DNA of 64,000 nt from Vanessa cardui (lineage: Eukaryota; Arthropoda; Insecta; Lepidoptera; Nymphalidae). Location: positions 1,302,001 to 1,366,000 of the forward strand of contig NC_061123.1 of the NCBI RefSeq assembly GCF_905220365.1. Direction: 5' to 3'. The position numbers and the translations under genes are program-made. Of the stretch, positions 33,846 through 45,283 are shown in pieces. Below the pieces are notes generated by a model. It saw only the letters and a program-made list of their open reading frames with translations. It did no database searches and was not told the origin of the DNA. How positions within the stretch are numbered: position 1 is the first letter of the stretch; each line of letters opens with the position of its first letter.

Positions 33846-34105
33846 AGCGACCCGCGCCGGCTTCGCATGGGTGCAATTATACTGACACTAAATAATATAC
33901 TACAGAATTTGTATTTTTACGACATCTCATTCGAAACTTCTAAAATTATCCATGTTACTTTAATATATTGTCATGTTTTATATACCACCCTCTGGTATTA
34001 CTATCTATTAAAAAAAACACACATCAAAATCCGTTGCGTAATTTTAAAGCATATATAGAGACCGACAGCGTTAAGCGACTTTGTTTTATACTATGTAATG
34101 ATTTA
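33846..34105 (+). repeat. Rep-e solo copy
   Basis: 'CGACCCGCGCCGGCTTCGCA', 'TACTACAGAATTTGTATTTT', 'CATCAAAATCCGTTGCGTAA' and 'GACTTTGTTTTATACTATGT' in the same order as the segment embedded in Fold-d. Confidence 0.8.
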
Positions 34106-34128
34106 GTAGACACTTACGTTCGCTAGAG

Positions 34129-34166
34129 TGTTTAATAGCTATTGACGATTCAATAGCTATTAAACA
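34129..34166. repeat. Perfect 17-bp hairpin with 4-nt loop
   Basis: TGTTTAATAGCTATTGA (34129-34145) and its exact inverse (34150-34166) flank loop CGAT, 24 bases past the Rep-e end. Confidence 0.97.
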
Positions 34167-35059
34167 AAATAATATGATATTGGGTTAACACAGCTAGGAG
34201 AAGAGGCAACGAACTGTTTATTTTACATATAATAAATTTCATTGATATACAAAGGTTTCTCAAATATTGTATTAATAATTCAGCAATTTGTTTGTGATAG
34301 CTGTTTATAATGGTTGAGAAAGTCGATAACCGATCAATTAATTCAATATTCAACGTCGAGCGAATCCATTGGTGTCTATATCGCTGCAATTATGCATCAA
34401 TTATTATACTCGTATATTCACCAAAGTTTGAAAGGATAATGACCTAAAATTATAAATTATATGTATTGTAAATAATATAAAATCCCTTAATGTTAAATTG
34501 TGACTGTATTTCAACTAGGACTGACCCGTTACATAGAAACGCAACTACATAGAGTATCGATGATGCAAGTTTAAGTGGTTTGTCAATAGACCCAGTGCAC
34601 CTAGATAGGGCTGTAACAAAGTTCAGAAATTATTGAAATTTTATCGATGTTTTTTATCGATATGAAAATATTAAAATAGCATCGTAAAACTGATATTTGG
34701 CTACTTGATTCGATGAAATTATTATTGAAATTTATAACACAAAAATATCACAAATTTCAACAAGTCAATAAGTAATATTTTTAAGTTTGTAAAGTTGGAA
34801 AAAGAGCAAAGTTATTAGCATATTCTGCCAATGATTCAAATGTAAGATCATCTATCTGACGGTGCCATTGTCACGTTCTCACAAACTTCTTTGTTCGCAT
34901 CCTGTTAAGAGTTTGGGGTGAACGGACGTGATGGTAGTAAGTACGTGAGGTTATTTTTAGATTTAACCAACTTTATTATCTAGTATATAAAAATAATATA
35001 TCTTTCCCAATAGATGTATTCAATGCAAAAAAAACTGCAAATTAAGGATGAATGGTTAA

Positions 35060-35235
35060 TACCAAAATAACTAATGAACAACTAAAAAGTAATAAAAATA
35101 ATAACGTATTCAAAATATTTTTTGGAGTTCTCCTAAGTAAAATGAAATGAAAAATATAAGACTACTTAAAAGTCGATTTAAAATTATAAAATGTAGTTAC
35201 AATTATTGTTATTGTTGGAGCCGGTGTGTTAAATA
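35060..35235 (-). repeat. Fold-d solo arm (left of copy 2)
   Basis: 'AAGTAATAAAAATAATAACG', 'AGACTACTTAAAAGTCGATT' and 'GTTGGAGCCGGTGTG' match an arm. It then runs into 'GGACCACACGGGAAGCACTA', which is the left-half sequence of Fold-d, so this is a deleted copy lying against the full one. Confidence 0.8.
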
Positions 35236-35266
35236 GGACCACACGGGAAGCACTAGCTTTCAAACA

Positions 35267-36900
35267 ATAAATAAAATTTTAACAAAAAGAAAAACCGACT
35301 TCAAACAAAACAGTATTTTAAAACAAATTAAAATGCACTAAAAGGTAATAAAAATAATTGCATATTTAACACAGTTTTGAGAGTCCTCCTAGGTAAAATG
35401 AAATGAAAAATATTAGACTACTTAAAAGTCGATTTACGATTATATAACGTAGTTATAGTTATTGTTATATTTGGAGCCGGTGTCAGCCACAGGCACACGC
35501 TTCAACAATCAAAAGAAAGAAGCGATACGACCCTCTTGATTGACCCAGTATAATATCGTATAAAAGGTAATTTGTAAGAAACATTTCTTAAAGTATTCTC
35601 GTATTGTTTTTCATAGGTGTATATAGGGTTGGCTGACACCGACTCCAAATATAGTAATAATTATAACTACATTATATAATCGTAAATCGACTTTTAAGTA
35701 GTCTAATATTTTTCATTTCATTTTACCTAGGAGGACTCTCAAAACTGTGTTAAATATGCAATTATTTTTATTACCTTTTAGTGCATTTTAATTTGTTTTA
35801 AAATACTGTTTTGTTTGAAGTCGGTTTTTCTTTTTGTTAAAATTTTATTTATTTTTTGATTTTAAGTGAAGCTGATGTAGACTAACATTTTTTTCTTAAT
35901 ATGGATAGATTAAGCGTGCCGTTTATATGAATCAGAAACTACTTCAGTGACAATTTCAAAAGAAACTTTCGAATAAAGCAAAAATACACTTTCGAAAATG
36001 CGGCTTTAATACGTCATGCGGCATAAACTACGAGGTACCACCCTCGAATGAGCTGTAATCGACCTCAGTAAAAAAACTTTGCAAAAGAGCTATTCGTATG
36101 CTATGTCGTACATCATATGACATCACATCATATACACAAAATTTGATTAAAGACAGAAAGAAATTCTGCCCCAAATCACACCCTAACTGTAAGCCGTTTA
36201 GGAGTTCCGTCAATACATAGTATAAAACAAAGTCGCTTTCTCTGTCCCTATATCTTTAAAACTACGCAACGGATTTTGATGCGGTTTTTTTTAATAGATA
36301 GTGTAATTCAAGGGGAAGGTTTGTATATATAATAAATGAACAATATAGTAAAGAAACACTGGCAATTTTAGAAGTTTGCAATGTGATTTCGTAAATAAAT
36401 AAATTCTTTAGTATATTTAGTATCAGTATTGCACCCGTGAGAAGTCGGGGCGGGTCGCTAGTTGATTATAATATTCGATTATGACAATTACATGAACATG
36501 ACCACGTTCCGGAAGGTGATTCAAATATCCAAGTAACCCATAAATAAAAGATTCGACCGAGTATTGCTAACGTGCTCCTCAGAATTGTTCCGTTCCCTCC
36601 CGTTCCCTTAATTTGTCATGGATCCTGTGCTCAGAACCTTACCAAACTTTCACCAAACTACCCTTGAAGTATATCCTTTATAATAAAAAAAGAATCATCA
36701 AAATTGGTTAACGTGATTTTGAGTTATTCACCTATTTGTCGCGCATATACATAATGCAAATTTAAGACTTATGTCGTTTTCACATGGATACCATCATCGG
36801 AAAAAAAAATAAAAAAAATGGGACCCCACGGGAAGCACTACCTTTCAAACAAAAAAAAATTATCAAAATCGGTCCACCCAGTAAAAAGTTATGAGGTAAC

Positions 36901-36952
<52 letters not shown>

Positions 36953-36994
36953 GACGAATTGATAACCTCCTCCTTTTTGGAAGTCGGTTGAAAA
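35267..36994 (-). mobile_element. Fold-d copy 2, full 1.73-kb element, opposite orientation
   Basis: Reverse complement of 12036-13762 over its whole length with many single-base differences. Order on the plus strand: foldback arm 35267-35488, loop 35489-35630, arm 35631-35857, unique part with Rep-e (36216-36460), A-tract (36907-36958), end 'GGAAGTCGGTTGAAAA'. No coding frame. Being a second complete copy, it defines the element's limits. Confidence 0.85.
36907..36958 (+). repeat. Homopolymer A tract (52 nt)
   Basis: Uninterrupted A run inside Fold-d copy 2, at the position of the 37-nt T run in copy 1. Confidence 0.95.
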
Positions 36995-37085
36995 TCAAAT
37001 CAAAATCGGTTCACCCAGTTAAAAGTTATGCAGTAACAAACATAAAAAATACAAATGATAACCTCCTCATTTTTGAAGTTGGCTA
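36995..37085 (-). repeat. Extra Fold-d left-end fragment
   Basis: 'AAATCGGTTCACCCAGTTAA', 'AGTTATGCAGTAACAAACAT' and 'GATAACCTCCTCATTTTTGA' repeat the left end of Fold-d directly next to copy 2, with the A-tract and central part missing. Confidence 0.8.
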
Positions 37086-38114
37086 AAAATAGTTATTCTT
37101 CGAAAACATAAAATAATATATTTATTAAAATGACGCAATAAATTAAAATATGCAATAAGAAAAATATAAAGATAGAAGCTTAAGCAAGCTACGGACGAGA
37201 CAATAGATGTTTTATATTATTTAATTTTAAGTTTGTGGTACAATTGGAGTTTTGCTATTAAACATTTGTAAAATTTGCCTATTTTTTATTCAATACATAG
37301 TGTATACAAATATCGTTTTATTCATTCATAATTTTATATACTTTGTATACTACAGGGGACGATGATAAATTATAAATGAACGTAGTATCCTCATTTCTTT
37401 AGGACATTATCAAAAGATATTGATGTTTCCTTTAGAGCTATTTGTAGAAGTTCTTAATAGTGTTAAGGCTAAAAGCTTAAATTGAAAATCGAAGCCGGTC
37501 AACGCATTTTTCTTTTCGTAATATTTTTGTGAAAGACATATTTGACCCTATTTTAAAACTACCATTTATACTATCATCATTCATGTATATTGTATAGAAT
37601 ATTATATTTCAGTTCATGCTCTATAACTCAGGGACTACCCAAAAAACCTTTTACACCGAATAGAAATAATAGATAAGCTGAATTCGAAGGCTTTCTTACT
37701 AACATTCATGGTTGATTTATGAATCCGACTTCGGCCACGGACGTGTCTCACGCCTTTCTATGGACACTCAGTTACTTGGAAAAAAAAAACGGAAGTTTGT
37801 TTACTCCCGCTTGTATCTCAGATGCCGAGAATCAATCTATGAAGGATTTTATTTGTATATTATTTATAAGTGAGAGTTTATTGTGAGGATGGTTTAATTA
37901 TAATTGAAATTTATTGTAAGTAATTGATTCAATACAAATTATTTTGTTACCTCTTGTATATATACCTATGTTGCAATTTATTATGAATTTACTTTTATAT
38001 TTAAATGTAAGTAGATGTGAATGAAAAATCTATACATTTCTTATATCAAGAATAAATTAAACATGTAACTTTAAACTTGGAATAAAACCTTCAATTCGTA
38101 ATCTATACTTAATA
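37086..38114. other. AT-rich stretch, no gene seen
   Basis: No supportable gene or recognised repeat. Confidence 0.55.
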
Positions 38115-38305
38115 TTTTGTATGTTAAAGTAACTCTGTTTTTCTGTCTGTCTGTTGCTCTTTCACTGCCAAACCAATGAAGCGAATTTGACGAAATTTCC
38201 TACAAAGCAAACTTGAACTCCAAGGACACAGGCTACTTTTTTGCCGAACACGTGACAACCCCTGAAACGTAAGCGAAGCCTCAGGCAACTACTAGTATAA
38301 TATAT
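38115..38305 (-). repeat. Rep-j copy 3
   Basis: Reverse of Rep-j: 'TTTCTGTCTGTCTGTTGCTC', 'TTGACGAAATTTCCTACAAA', 'GGACACAGGCTACTTTTTTG', 'CGTAAGCGAAGCC', ending 'ACTAGTATAATATA'. Confidence 0.75.
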
Positions 38306-38841
38306 TTGGTATCCTTTATACTGTCTGATAAAATACGTTGAGTATTTCAATAACTAAAACCAAATAGCAGAAGTAATACAAGCGAATCTCAAAACTGGTG
38401 TAAACGTTCCGTTGCCAATAGACGGCTAGTAAATACTCCACAGCTAAGGCAAATCAGCTTTGAAGTCTTTATTGCATACGAGTAAAAAAAAAAGCGAAAA
38501 TATAATTGTAGAATTTCGCTCCAGGTTAAAACAATATTCTTTATTTATTCAATAAGTATTATATATGACATATTTGACATTGTATATATGGGTTTGTTTG
38601 CTGAAGAGCTCGTTATTCCCGTGGGAAATTCCATATTTGTTGTCAATACAGGCAAGGTACTTACCGTTCTTGATGTGACATGTATCATAGCAGTGGGACT
38701 ACTTGTAGATGTTTCTAAACTGTTTTAAAGAGCATGACGTCACGTGTTTCACCATAAATAAATATATACAAAGTATTCGAATTTTAAAATTTCATTTACT
38801 CTTTCAATTATTTCTTTCTAGGCATTAAATAACAAAATGAA

Positions 38842-39146
38842 AAAGTAAAGTAACAGCCTGTAAATTTCCCACTGCTGGGCTAATGGCCTCTTCTCTCATT
38901 AAGGAGAGAGCTTGGAACATATTCCATTACGCTGTTCCAATGCGGGTTGGTGGAATGCACATGTGGCAGAATTTCAATGAAATTAGACACATACAGGTTT
39001 TCTCACGATGTTTCTTCACAGCCGAACACAAGATGAATTATAAACACAAATTAAGCACATATATATACTGTGGTGCTTGCCTGGGTTTGAACCCGAAATC
39101 TTTGGTTAAGATGCACGTGTTCTAACCACTGGGCCATCGCGGCTCC
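38842..39146 (-). mobile_element. SINE-a copy 9, full length
   Basis: Complete in reverse from the (AAAGT)n tail at 38842 to the head ending 'CCACTGGGCCATCGCGGCTC'. The tail is like that of copy 3, so the two may belong to one subfamily. Confidence 0.92.
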
Positions 39147-39299
39147 CCAATAACAAAATAACAAAAAAAATAAGAAGAAATAAAGATCATATACACAGAC
39201 CGATTTCATATTTAAGTATCAAAATGATAATACTACACTTAATTCAATTGCACAGTCCGCATCGATTCACACTACTCATCAGAATAAACGAATTATACC

Positions 39300-39365
39300 G
39301 CTAGATCGGCGCAAGCGGTTATGAGGGTAGTCACTATAACGCCGCGCGGCGGCCATTTTGGAATT
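39300..39365. promoter_or_regulatory. CpG-rich palindrome with GGCCATTTTGG, possible promoter
   Basis: 'CGCCGCGCGGCG' (about 39341-39352) is a perfect 12-bp palindrome made of CpG-rich sequence, followed at once by 'GCCATTTTGGAATTAG'. Such GC-rich, GCCAT-containing patches occur at some TATA-less promoters. No coding exon is visible nearby, so this is only a suggestion. Confidence 0.25.
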
Positions 39366-40334
39366 AGTAACAATTTTTCTACTAACAATCGTTTCATTAT
39401 AAATTTAATATTAATAAAATCTTCGTTCAATATTATCATATTAAGATGTTATAATTAAATAAATGTTATTCACATTTACAATTTTATACAAAATGACACG
39501 TGTTAGGCTTCTGCTAATACTAAGTAGCTTAACAACGGATTAACAAATTATCGACTACGTATTAATCAATAAATCCTTATAATCGCTGACAGGGTATCAC
39601 GGATAAATAGAGTTACTTTCGTATATTTTATAATCTTATTATTTTCTTAATTAAGAATATGATATATTATATCCACAATTTTAATAAAATTCTGATTTGC
39701 CGCCAAAATAATAATTATAATAAACTTATGAAATAATAAACTTATCATAATAGTCATCTTTTATTATAAAAAAATCAGGAGTCAGTAGAGCAGTTTGTAA
39801 ATTAGCTTATATTATTATTAGTTAGCAAATATTTAAAAATAAGGTAAACGGCATCGTTTTTTTAAGGATTCATCTGCAAAGAGAAATATCTAATACTTCA
39901 TCTTACTATGATTAATTTACTTTTCCAAAGAATATTTTTTAAGTCATACGTAAATAAAATAATAAAAAAGTAAGATATGTGACTTAAGGCTGGTAGTTTA
40001 TTATTCAACATAATACATGAATAGTTAAGGTTCTAAATACAAACCTTTATTTAAATTGAATTTCTCCATGCTGTTGAGCGTCGAGGAATTACTTTACTTG
40101 CAATCTTGGCGTAAAATCATCTCATGCTAAACAATAAATGCATTTTTATCGGAACTAAATCAACATACAAAACCAACTTTCCCCTTACTTAGATAGTTGT
40201 TCGAATTCATCTTGCAAAAGTTGACCAACAAACGAACATAGCAAGTTAAATAAGAGCTTGAAAAAAGCGGCGTCGTTAAGGACTAAAGTAAGACTTACAA
40301 AAAGGTAGTTTTTGCTTAAATTTCCCCAACATTT
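39366..40334. other. AT-rich stretch, no gene seen
   Basis: No supportable gene or repeat family. Confidence 0.55.
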
Positions 40335-40500
40335 TACGAGGTATTATGGCCAAGTGGCTAGAATACTTGAATCTCAACCAGATATTATGGGCTTAAATAT
40401 ATGTATATCTCTTGAATATATATATTTTTGGTATAGATTTGAACCTGCTATCTACTCTTAAGTTCCTCGTGTTCTAACCACTCAACCATATCGTTTCATA
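40335..40500. repeat. Inverted pair of tRNA-like SINE heads
   Basis: The left unit on plus has 'TATGGCCAAGTGGCTAGAAT'. The right unit on minus has 'TATGGTTGAGTGGTTAGAAC' and 'GCAGGTTCAAATC'. The two A-box regions face each other around about 40 AT-rich bases. Relation to SINE-a is by the boxes only. Confidence 0.55.
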
Positions 40501-41199
40501 ATCGGCTTTACCTGATGACAACGATCAAGTCTCAACAGTCTCTCAATAAAGTCACGGTTCCGTTACGCAGATTGTCTGAGAGAATGTGATGAAAAGTACA
40601 CCCGGAGCGTTTCCGAAGTGATTAAGTCAATCCCATTATCGGGCAGAAATCCCTGAATCATCAAGGCCCGAAGGGTCATCGCTGGCTTGGTCCAAGTTGA
40701 ATTCAAACAGCGTTTTAAAAGAATTTTATTACTCTATATTATTAAACCACATATAATTTTTTAATCAATAACCCAAGCTCTGCTTGAGGTACCGAGTAAT
40801 AAGTCAAGGCTCATAATTATTAAATGCATAATTTGAAAAAAATATATTTATTAACAAAAACATGAGAGGAAAATGGCAACGTAATATATGTAGCTCATAA
40901 TTTAATTATAAAATAGTTTCTTAACATTCTCGCTACTTTAAAAATTAATGGGGTGGAAGTGGATTTAAGTTAAGTCATGTATTAACATTTCAAAAGGCCA
41001 AAGTCACAAATAAGTATATATGTTTTATGGACTTACATACATTTCTAATTGTGGAAGTATTTAAACATCAAAACATATTAAACCTATATCCTTCTATTAC
41101 TTCAATGGAAGAAGAAAAAAGGTAAATAAACCTTAGTGTTATCTATTTCATGCGATTTGCTAATAACTCAGCTATATTGTGGATCAATATATCTTCATT
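40501..41199. other. Unassigned stretch
   Basis: 40590-40700 is richer in GC but has no frame or family I recognise. The rest is AT-rich. Confidence 0.45.
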
Positions 41200-41262
41200 A
41201 TCATGACATAGTATAAAACGAAGTCGCTTACCGCTGTCTGTCCCTATATATGCTTAGATCCA
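41200..41262 (-). repeat. Rep-e end fragment
   Basis: 'ACATAGTATAAAACGAAGTC' then 'GCTTACCGCTGTCTGTCCC' is the 3' end of Rep-e in reverse. Confidence 0.7.
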
Positions 41263-41367
41263 ATATTGCTCTAAACCATTACTTTTTTAATTTACTCCCA
41301 AAATGTTGTTAACAGTTTTATCGATATGAAACCCATAGTAAATATTATAGATTAATGAAGCAAAAAG

Positions 41368-41663
41368 AGCCGAGATAGCCCAGTGGTTAGAACACGTGCA
41401 TCTTAACCGATGATTGCGGGTTCAGGGTAAGCACCACTATATATATGTGCTTAATTTGTGTTTATAATTCATCTCGTGCTCGGCGGCGAAGGAAAACATT
41501 GTGAGGAAACTTGCATGTGTCTAATTTTATTAGAATTCTGCCACATTTGCATTCCACCAACGCGTATTGGAACAGCGTGATCGAATATGTTTCAAGCCCT
41601 CTCCATAATGGGAGAGGAGGTCATTAGCCCAACAGTGGGAAATTTACAGGCTGTTACTTTATT
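41368..41663 (+). mobile_element. SINE-a copy 10, full length
   Basis: Head 'GAGCCGAGATAGCCCAGTGG'. The B box region is damaged ('GCGGGTTCAGGGTAAG', losing part of the usual AAACCCAGGC), so internal pol III transcription is probably impaired. Body and 'ACAGGCTGTTACTTTATT' end present. Confidence 0.9.
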
Positions 41664-42864
41664 AATAAAGCTCTCGATCAATGATATACGTCAGTTAGCT
41701 GTCAAATGTTGATTATTTGGCTTTTTTTCCTGTTATGTTTGGAATAGAGTATAGTTAAGTAATTCCATACATCGACATTTCAGACCATTAACACAATATT
41801 TGATTCCAATGCTTTTGTTATCAGGTCACAATTCATATTGTATTGTGATATTTATTTCTTTTATTTATTTTTTTAATAATAGTAGCTGTGCCCTATTTTA
41901 TTACGAATGGAAAGGAATTACAAGTATTGATTAACCTTAAAGATATGGGAGGAGTGGGGAAGACAATACCCAAAGGGTAAGCGTCGAACCTGCGACTCTT
42001 AACATTATTATGTAAAACTCTTGATGCTCAAATGGTACTCTCTAAAGTCAATTCTTTATAGTTTAGCTTAATTGTACTTCAGGTTATTTATTACTTAATG
42101 TTGCATTTCAATATAGACGGAAAAAATATCAAATAGTACTATTTAGTCCGAAGCCGGAGATGTTGAAAAATGATTTACGTACGACTTTTTTTTGTCCAAT
42201 TATATTAATTGTACCAATAACCTTGGAATCACGCCCAACTGATATACTTAATTGATCCGTGACTTACAGAAATTTCCCAAGATGAAAAGCACATACATGA
42301 CTAGATTCCAGTCTATTAAGTATTCTTAAAGTATTTATCGAGTCAATCAATTTTAGTTAATAGCAATGAAAGAAAAACACTGTCCTCTATATGAGTAAGA
42401 ATGTGACCTACTTCACGCCCCCGACCTTAATCCTGCATTATTTTACACGAAATCTTATAACTTAAACATCGTCAAGCACCCTTGCTCTGCGAAGATGAAA
42501 TTTTCTTTGCTATTTGCATTTTCGCTTTATAATGATATGCCCAAAACTTTGCTTTATAAAAATACCGTTGTGAGACGAACCATTAGTAGAGTTGAGTTTG
42601 AGAATTAACCATGTTTTTTTTTGATGATTTTGAATATTATATCAATATTTTTTTGTGTTACAATCCTACCGAATGACCTCTGACAAAAAATTATGACGAA
42701 AATAAAACATCTGGGTACTCTTCAGAGCATTTTCTACAGAAGTAAGTCAAAGTAACTAGAAATTTAAAATTTATCAACTGTTTGACATTAAAAGCAAGTT
42801 TCATCTTCTACGAAATTAAATATAAGCGTATTTATATGTGTGATTTACTTGGTCCAAGCAGCTT
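41664..42864. other. AT-rich stretch, no gene seen
   Basis: A B-box-like string (reverse of 'GCAGGTTCGACGC') at about 41973-41990 may be a tRNA-like SINE scrap. A 37-codon frame from the ATG at 42495 starts 'MKFSLLFAFSL', like a signal peptide, but is too short to support. Confidence 0.4.
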
Positions 42865-43100
42865 TAGAGTAAGACTGTAAATTCAAATACCATTCATCGG
42901 ATAATATTCTAGCGCCATTTAACTACTTCGTATTATTGAAAGGTGAGTTAGCCAGTGTAACTGCTAGCTCACTGTAACATCTTAGCAGGTGGTACATTTA
43001 TGTTAGCAATAGCTAATATTTGTCAAAGCATTAATGTTTTGGGCAACTGCAACCACGAGGTGGCCAATGGATGATTGGAGCTATTTCTAAAACATAAAAA
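42865..43100 (+). mobile_element. Rep-c copy 7, strongly diverged
   Basis: 'ATTCATCGGATAATATTCTA', 'GGTGAGTTAGCCAGTGTAAC', 'CAACTGCAACCACGAGGTGG' and an A-rich tail ending A9 keep the Rep-c order. Confidence 0.65.
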
Positions 43101-43249
43101 AAAAACTAATCCAAAATAATTTCACAGGCCCTTCTTAAGACAACCATGTAGTTTAATGTTAAAAAAAAACAATAAACGAAATGAATTCTTTATATCGCGA
43201 AACTTTGTAGTTGTTTTAATAAAAGCGTAGCATTAGAGTTAATATGGTA

Positions 43250-43615
43250 GCATTTTAGCGTAAGAACGTGATAAGCGAATGCATTAATGCGGACCTTGCT
43301 TAAACGAGGACAATCCTTGACATCTTCTTTATGTGAAAAAAAAAAACACTTTGATACAAACGTTAAATATATGATACGACTTAAGTCGTAACTAACTAAC
43401 ATTAAGTCTTATTAGAATTTAAAAGATTAATGTCTTAAAAATATTTGTGAATTGTTTTCCAAACGTTTACTTAATTATTTCACTTTTTAAAGTGACGAGG
43501 GCAATGATAGACGTCTTCCTTAGGTGATACAAAAAAAGAACATTTTGATACAAACGTTAAAACTATGATACGACTTGTAATATATTTTGTCTTAACTAAC
43601 TTGCTAAGAATTATG
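43250..43615. repeat. Local direct duplication
   Basis: 'TTTGATACAAACGTTAAATA' (about 43350) and 'TTTGATACAAACGTTAAAAC' (about 43543), each followed by 'TATGATACGACTT' and 'AACTAAC' and each preceded by a 'GAC.TCTTC.TTA.GTGA' block. The units are diverged with a repeat distance of about 190 bp. Confidence 0.75.
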
Positions 43616-43794
43616 TAGATTTTTTTATTTCAATTCCTGTTAAATCAATATTTCGATAAGAATACTAAAGAATAGCATTTTAGTTACACATAATATACAC
43701 ATATGCTTTTCAAAATAAATTCTTTTAATTTGACTCTGATATTATATTTGATATCTTAACTAGCTATAGACAGAAATGATACGAATATATATTT

Positions 43795-43975
43795 TTTAAA
43801 TAGTTACAGTATAAATTAAAAATAGTAACAGCATAAATTTTGACCGCGTGGAATGTTGGCAAGAATGCGTACAGCATTTCCCCGTTGGATCGCAATTCCG
43901 ATCATCAGAACAAAAACCAAACCATCTCTCCGGTCACCAGGGGAGTAAATAAGGTGAGGTGTTATACGGTTATAA
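43795..43975 (+). repeat. Rep-k copy 3 (long form)
   Basis: 'TTGACCGCGTGGAATGTTGG', 'CAAGAATGCGTACAGCATTT', 'CCCCGTTGGATCGCAATTCC', matching 3080-3285 beyond the breakpoint seen in the short copies. Confidence 0.75.
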
Positions 43976-44136
43976 TGTTTGTGATGAAAAATGTAAATAT
44001 TTATTTTTCATATAGTATATATATTATTTGAAATTTGATTTCACATTAGCTACGAAGATTAATCTCGAAGACAGACCAATAGGGGATTACATTACAGCAT
44101 ACTTAGACATTACACACACATGCACACTGTATTACC

Positions 44137-44412
44137 TCACTGTCCCAATATCATCCCTATTATGACATAGCCGGGTAAAGATCGATCGTAATAAGGCTTA
44201 ATTCTTACACCCGATAATTTATGGACCGAAAACTTTTCTCTTTGTCCAGACACGGTATTCAAAGCTCGACTCCAGTATCTGACGACACAAGCAAGTAGAC
44301 TAACGACGCAGTCGAAAAGTGTAGCAATAATCACGGCCGTAGCCGTCAGTAATGGTGTGGATAGCCATTTAGCAGGATAAGCAAGCCTGAGCTCGTACCC
44401 ATTAGTCAGAAG
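44137..44412 (-). other. Open frame of about 92 codons with a membrane-like segment, unrecognised
   Basis: On the minus strand a frame is open from the stop near 44416 down to TGA at 44139-44137. It has no ATG at the start. It reads 'TNGYELRLAYPAKWLSTPLL', then a hydrophobic run 'AVIIATLFDCVVSLLACVV', then 'RYWSRALNTVSGQREKF'. The stretch is richer in GC than its flanks. It might be an exon of a membrane protein, a decayed element, or chance. No splice sites are convincing, though 'GAGGTAATAC' lies just downstream. Confidence 0.2.
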
Positions 44413-45283
44413 TAGTCATTAGTCGATAAGCTAGTAAGACTAAATTCAGACATTCGCAAATTAATGGTGTATTTGTCCTTTACATAGTTTGTTAAGACAA
44501 GCTGAACACGCGATGTCACCTGTTAGTCCGTTTTTGAGTACCCTTCAAAAACTTGCATACAACCCTTCATATCATACTTTATGTCTTAAAAGAGTGAAAA
44601 ACAGAGGCGGACGAGTTTGTTTCAATTCAGTTGATTAACCTAGAAAGCGTTATAGACAGGTAGAAAGAATTAATTTTTGTATTATATTTACATAGATAAT
44701 AATAATTGATATTCTTCGTCCAGTAGTCGAAACAAACAAAATATTTTTTTTACTTGACTTCAGCTCAACTCAAGAGTTAGCAAACTAAGTTTTATTCTAA
44801 ATTTTATTAATTATTTATCATTAAAAATGAATTCACAGTATCATTTTAATTCATATATTTGATTAAAAAATTATAGGCGATTATGGGCATTATTGGTTCA
44901 GAATAGTACTGTAGACCCAGCTTCTGATAAACAGGAACACCAAATAATTAACAATATTTAATATGGTTTACAATATTTATTTTTACAGTTTTCTTTACAA
45001 TCATCCATTATCTTCCGTATTTAAACCCAGATTAACAATAACCATGTCAAATTCAATATACTATATTTAGTTTGCAATTATTGATAGATTTTATTAACAA
45101 GTAAAATTTATAAAACTAAAATACTGAATGTTCATTGGTGGTCTATTGCTTTATCAGCTACCATTGACCAATAACCATTAAAGGTTAAAGACTAATGAGG
45201 TAATCTAGCTTTGTTCAGTGTTTCAGAAGCTCGATTTGTCACATACCTGACGCTATAACGAAACAATACTGGCCCATATATTA
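44413..45283. other. AT-rich stretch, no gene seen
   Basis: No supportable gene or repeat. Confidence 0.55.

Noticed and set aside
36780..36998. 72-codon minus frame with a poly-Phe run
   Set aside because: It is simply the A/T homopolymer of Fold-d translated, with no protein features.
38735..38746. TGACGTCACGTG, a CRE joined to an E-box
   Set aside because: Striking as a string, but there is no nearby gene or promoter and such 12-mers occur by chance in long windows.
42495..42608. Short frame beginning 'MKFSLLFAFSL', like a signal peptide
   Set aside because: Only 37 codons, no promoter, splice site or conserved cysteine pattern. Chance is the simplest reading.
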